From: Hofstenia miamia
Lineage: Eukaryota; Xenacoelomorpha; Acoela
NCBI GenBank assembly: GCA_004352715.1
Contig: SCFE01000068.1
Coordinates: 1,629,487 to 1,693,486 of the forward strand
Direction of reading: 5' to 3'
DNA: 64,000 nt
The position numbers were made by a program, and so were the translations under genes. Every line of letters begins with the position of its first letter. Position 1 is the first letter of the stretch. The notes beneath the pieces were generated by a model. The model had not been told where the DNA came from. It made no database searches and worked only from the letters and a program-made list of their open reading frames with translations. Positions 59,701-64,000 of this stretch are shown piece after piece.

Positions 59701-60900
59701 AAATTAGTACATGTTTGGTCACTTTATTAGTCATTTTTGGTAACTAATTTAGATCTGAAACAATAATAATATATTACCTAAGTTTTGGTCATCCAACTGT
59801 TTTATGAGGTCATTTATTTTAATACATGTATTAAGTGATTGCTAGTCAGCTAAACATAAGAAAAACTCATACACCTTACCTAAGTACACTTTTGCAGTCT
59901 GGCACAAAAACCCTAGAATTGATCTTGATGATGGATCCAGACCACTACTAAACACCACTTGCTTAGCTCAACATCATATTAAATAATCAAACCATTATAG
60001 CAGAACAAAATAAGAATTCCAAATAAAATTCTTTATCAAATTGCTTACAGGATTTAGTTTCTATTTATAGCAAATCTAGAAAAGTACCTGTTGATTTCAA
60101 ATTTAAACTTTTGTCTGCCAAAATGGTGGCTAAAAATAATGGAAGTGATTTTTGCCCCCACATTTTGCCAAAAAGTATTATTATCAACCAATACTAATCT
60201 CTTATTTCTGACACATACTGTTTCTTGGTTGCATAATACAATAGGAATCTAAATTAATCTAATTGATCTAATATAATATTTCTAATCATCATCTCTTCTA
60301 TCTTATTCTCATCTTCATTCAACGTTTTGCAGCTTAGATTTGTTTGGATGATGCTACACACCCTCCTCAGCTTGTGTTATTTTTAGCACAGCTCATTCCC
60401 CATGTACCAATGTGTCTGCCTTCCAAATTATCGATTCCTCTTCCTGATCTTCCCATGTGGTTTTTTCAAATTCTAGTTGTTTTGTCATTTTCAAGACTGC
60501 CTCTCTTTCAGTTGTTACAGTATTTGCGTATTTTAGAAATTTTGCCTCTCAAATGTTCTCTCAGTTTGTTGATCTTCTGTGAAAATATGTAATAGTATTT
60601 CTGTTATAATTGCATGCCTTTAATTCCTATCATTAGTCTTCTCTGATCTGGTTATCTGGGTAAAAGAACATAAACACTTTTCTTAAACTGCAAGTGTTTG
60701 CCATGTCCTTGTAGAAGAAGCTGATGTTATCCCCAACTTCTTGTTCACTTATTTCTTTGGGGTCGTTTTTGTTGATTTGCATCATTGTTATGATTTCCAC
60801 TCTTTTCATCACGTCATAATAATGGTACTTCCTTTCTCAGATGTCTGTCCATACAATGTTATTAACCCTGGAGAATAGCATTATTGCTTTTGGAGGGCGG
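59700..60900. other. Spacer between Maverick relic and the minus-strand block
   Basis: No recognised gene. The plus-strand frame at 60344-60592 is hydrophobic and Leu/Pro-rich, and the base composition already resembles the block that follows. It is probably the non-coding downstream part of that block. Confidence 0.4.
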
Positions 60901-60904
60901 CTTT

Positions 60905-63900
60905 CTACTTCTTTTCTAAGATCTTGTAGTTGTGTGGTTTCCCCTGTGTGTACAACTGGTATGGCATTATTGTTCCTTTGATGTACACCCTCTCTCTATT
61001 ATCATTATTCAGCAATATCTCTTTTGATTTCTTGTAGTCGCCACATTCTACTATAGCTTTTGCCTTCTTTTCTGTGTTTACATATGATTTGTACTCATGT
61101 AATAAGGTTTTCATGACTCTGACTTCTTTCAGTAATGCAATTGTTTCTGGTGGTGTGCAGATTAGAATTTTTGTTTTGATTTGTCTTTCACTGTGTGGAT
61201 ATGGGCCTTCCATAGTTGGCGCTGTTGCTTGGCCTATCATTGCAGGGTAGTTCATTTTTGCTTCTGAAATGGTATTCCAGAATGCCTGAGTGAGTCGCCT
61301 TCTACTTAATTTTAATCGTATTTCTTCTTTGATGTCTATTCTTGCTGTTATGCATACAATGTCTACTGCCAGTTGGTTGTATGGTTTTAGCAATTCCTCC
61401 AACTCTGTTGTAGTGAATGCTTCTGTGAACATTAACTTCATTGTTGCCACTGTTTGCTGTTCTTTGATGTTTTGAAAATTCGTTTCTTTAATTTCTCTGG
61501 TTTCTTGAGTTACTTTTATTTCCACTAAGAATCATTCATCATCAGTGTCAATCCATTCAATTGTTCTCACTGGGCTCACTTCTCCCCACTTCTTGATGTT
61601 TATTCTATTGTTTGTTATATTTTCAGAGACAATAATTACTGTGAGGATGTTAACAACTCCTCCTCTTGCATCATCTCCCTCTGTGTTTTCATGACCATTT
61701 TGCATACTTCCACCAGTTCTGTTATTCCACCTTTTTTCATCATCTCTGCACTCCATATTATTTTCATAAATGTGCATTGCAGGTTATCTTGGTCATATCG
61801 CTCAATTTCATTTTCAAGAATTTTCTGCATGTTTTTCAGTACTGCTGTTTTTCTTATTTCTTCTGTACTCACCAGTTTCCGTTTTATGATTTTCCTTGTG
61901 GTTATCCATGGTTGATTTTCCATTTGTCTCAGCTGTGATTCTGATGTTGCTCCCCAATTGTATTTCTTCATTGGTGCTTTGAATATCATAATCTTGCTTG
62001 GGCATATCGCCATTTTGTTGGCCATATCTACTATCAACATTTTCCTCATCAGGCTTTCATTCATTATCATGTGGCTGATTATTTTCTCCATTGTCTGTAT
62101 TGGTTTTTCCAATGTATTAGGTGACTCCATCCTTCCAATGTGGCCCTTTAACAACCAGTTCTTTGTTTGTGTGTTGATTGGAGCTAATGCTATTTCAAAT
62201 CTCTTTGCCTTTGCTAGTTTGTGTCTAATGTGTCATGAAATTGGAAGTTATAACTCTGTGTCTTCAGTCGTGAATATTGCTAGTATCCATGCTGTCATTC
62301 TATATCAGATTTCTGGTGCGTTTTTCTCTTTGAATATCACTTGTTTGAAGTCCTTCTTGATATTTAGCTCATATGCTTGGTTCACCTCAGTGAATGCTAA
62401 TTCTACTGATTTATGAAACTTCCATGATGGTGCATTGATTTTTATTTCTGGCCAACTCTCCTCAGCTTTCTGTTGCAATTTCATGTTCTTCCATATTTTC
62501 TGAATCTGTTGTAATTGTTCCTGCTGTTGTGTTAGACTGCATTTTATAAATAGCATGTTGGCCTTTTCTAGACCATGTGTATCTGCCATCAGCTCCATTG
62601 TTTTAGTCTGTTTATATAGATCAATCACAATTCATGTGTCTACCATTATTCTGAATATCTGTGCCCAATAGTCTATTTGTAAGTTGAAACAAATCAGCTC
62701 TGAGATGGTCGTGCCCATTGGTGTCTTCTACCAAGGGAAGATGTTCTCTGTCTGCATGCATGTGTCTAGTAGATGCTTTGGGATATCATTGATTGTTGAC
62801 CTCAAAATTACTACTCTTACTTTCTGTACTTTTGCCATTAATAATGTTTGATCAATATTTTGCTCCAAATTTTTTGTGTATTCCTTTTTTTTTAAGACGT
62901 GTATAATTGTTAAATTTTCCTTGTCCATATTCATTTCTGGAATTTCTGCTATTTGGTCCTTGTAGGCCATTATAGCTTGTGTTGTTTCTAATGTGATGTC
63001 TTCATTGAACCCAATGTCTACTGTACTTTGCATGTATGGTCTTTCCATCTCTCGTGGGTAGCTTATTATTACATTTACTTTTGGTCTATTGTTGGCATCA
63101 AGTACTATCAGTAGGTTTTCCCTTCAGTTTTCACGACTTTTCTTATATGTGATTTTGTTTTAGGGGATAGTTTCATGCATTTTTGTAGTTCCAATGAAGT
63201 ATGGGTGTAATATTTCTCCATCCATTTTAGACATTTGTTTTTCTCTTTCTTTAGATCATATTGTTCTCTCTGAGGTGGTATCTGAGGAGGCGTGTAGCTG
63301 TGTCATCCATAATGGTAGTCTGCTGATGCTCAGTTCACAGTCCATTTGCTGTGAATCTGTGCTGATAGTTTCTATTGATTCACCCTTGAATCAGTTCACA
63401 GTTACTGCTATCAGCACTTGACCAGTTGTGGTTCCTGTGGGGATAATGTCAGCCTTGAATCACTTTTGTATCTCCATGGGTCTTCCACCATTTACACCTT
63501 CCTCTGCAACTCCCAGTGTCTCACCACCCTTGAATTGGCGTTGTGGACTCTTGGAAGGAAACTTGTGCTGCTGTGCACCAGTTTTCTGAGTGCTCTTGAA
63601 TTAGCAGTGCAGATCCCTGGTGGGAGAGGCTTTTTGTCCGTTGGTCTCCCTGCCCTTGAATCAGCCTTGGGGACTACTAGGATGCCTTCTCACTCTACAT
63701 CATTGGTTCATTGGTTCTTCATTCTCATCTCTTCTGCCCTGGAGTTGACATCTGGTTTGAGAACTTCTGTGAACTCTCCTTCTCTAGTTTGTGGTCAAGA
63801 GTTCCTCTGGTTGTTGATTCCTTCACACTCTCTTCTTCAATGGTGGGTGCATCATTCTCTTCTAGATTCCTAAATTCAGTTAGTAAATTTAAATCCCATA

Positions 63901-63940
63901 ATTCAGGGTCATATATAAGTTTATTTCTTGCTGTCATTTG
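60905..63940 (-). pseudogene. Large broken coding block of unknown family
   Basis: The minus strand carries successive frames in different phases: 63937-63725, 63048-62728, 62628-62305, 62154-61636 and 61525-60905 (206 codons). All are rich in Lys, Glu, Met, Gln and Thr, have little Gly or Pro and are likely helical. The plus strand is correspondingly T-rich and the GC content is higher than in the rest of the window. The chain of frames suggests one long gene or a polyprotein broken by frameshifts, continuing past the window's right edge. I see no polymerase, integrase or capsid motif. It could be a further Maverick cargo gene, a retroelement gag-like region or a decayed host gene. Confidence 0.45.
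63384..63745. repeat. Degenerate 60-84-bp tandem repeat
   Basis: The core CCTTGAATCA (or near variants) recurs at about 63384, 63452, 63529, 63593, 63653 and, weakly, 63737. On the minus strand, in the phase giving Leu-Ile-Gln-Gly at the core, stops occur, so the repeat is not now coding as a whole. Confidence 0.5.
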
Positions 63941-64000
63941 GGGCAGGACTCCCTCTCTTGTACTGTCATCTCTAATGTCTGCTGTGAATTCATCATCAAA

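Noticed and set aside
61958-62416. Plus-strand 152-codon hydrophobic frame resembling a membrane protein
   Set aside because: It is the complement of the Met/Lys/Asn-rich minus-strand block; such composition reads as Leu/Phe/Ile on the other strand.
63418-63873. Plus-strand 151-codon frame with repeated ALEL motifs
   Set aside because: The repeats come from the TTGAATCA-core array. No initiation or homologous domain is evident, and the surrounding block is minus-strand.
1-64000. tRNA, rRNA, CRISPR array, bacterial operon or phage signals
   Set aside because: None was seen. Introns, microsatellites and transposon types show eukaryotic nuclear DNA. Short tRNA genes could still be missed without a covariance-model search.

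Overview
The window is AT-rich eukaryotic DNA, most likely from an invertebrate animal. It has GT-AG introns of 0.2-3.4 kb, many (AT)n runs, Tc1, mariner, hAT-type and Maverick/Polinton relics, and a Mu-class-like glutathione S-transferase. It is a draft scaffold with six large N gaps (1632-2576, 4667-4811, 13766-13965, 26186-27185, 38741-38869, 53738-54737) and five single-N joins. Several joins sit between near-identical sequences, so haplotypes were probably not fully merged. I cannot name the species.

Layout: 0-10 kb is intergenic with a Tc1 fossil (+), a mariner fossil (-), a palindromic MITE and two single-N duplications. A single-exon GST-like gene lies on the minus strand at 10.6-11.3 kb; it lacks the expected catalytic Tyr. 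11.5-20.9 kb is mostly empty, with one convincing orphan 3' exon on the minus strand (18448-18609), a weaker one near 13 kb and more assembly duplication. 20.96-26.19 kb and 27.26-32.32 kb are two near-identical copies of one segment, separated by a 1000-N gap. Each carries the first two coding exons of the next gene. Copy 1 has a clean hAT-type MITE whose empty site is seen in copy 2.

30.6-53.2 kb holds the main gene. Thirteen coding exons on the plus strand join without a frame break into 2709 nt (902 residues plus stop). The protein starts with a Cys pair and a spectrin-like three-helix repeat, then a proline-rich stretch and a Cys cluster. A long, probably disordered, Ser/Pro/acidic tail follows, containing duplicated acidic and AKW-x-x-KV motifs. 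I do not recognise the family.

55-59.3 kb is a decayed minus-strand Maverick/Polinton remnant with packaging ATPase, pX-like and adenain-type protease pieces in that order. 60.9-64 kb is a different minus-strand block of broken, Lys/Met/Glu-rich reading frames that I cannot assign. A dispersed repeat separates the two, and a second copy of it lies in an intron of the main gene.
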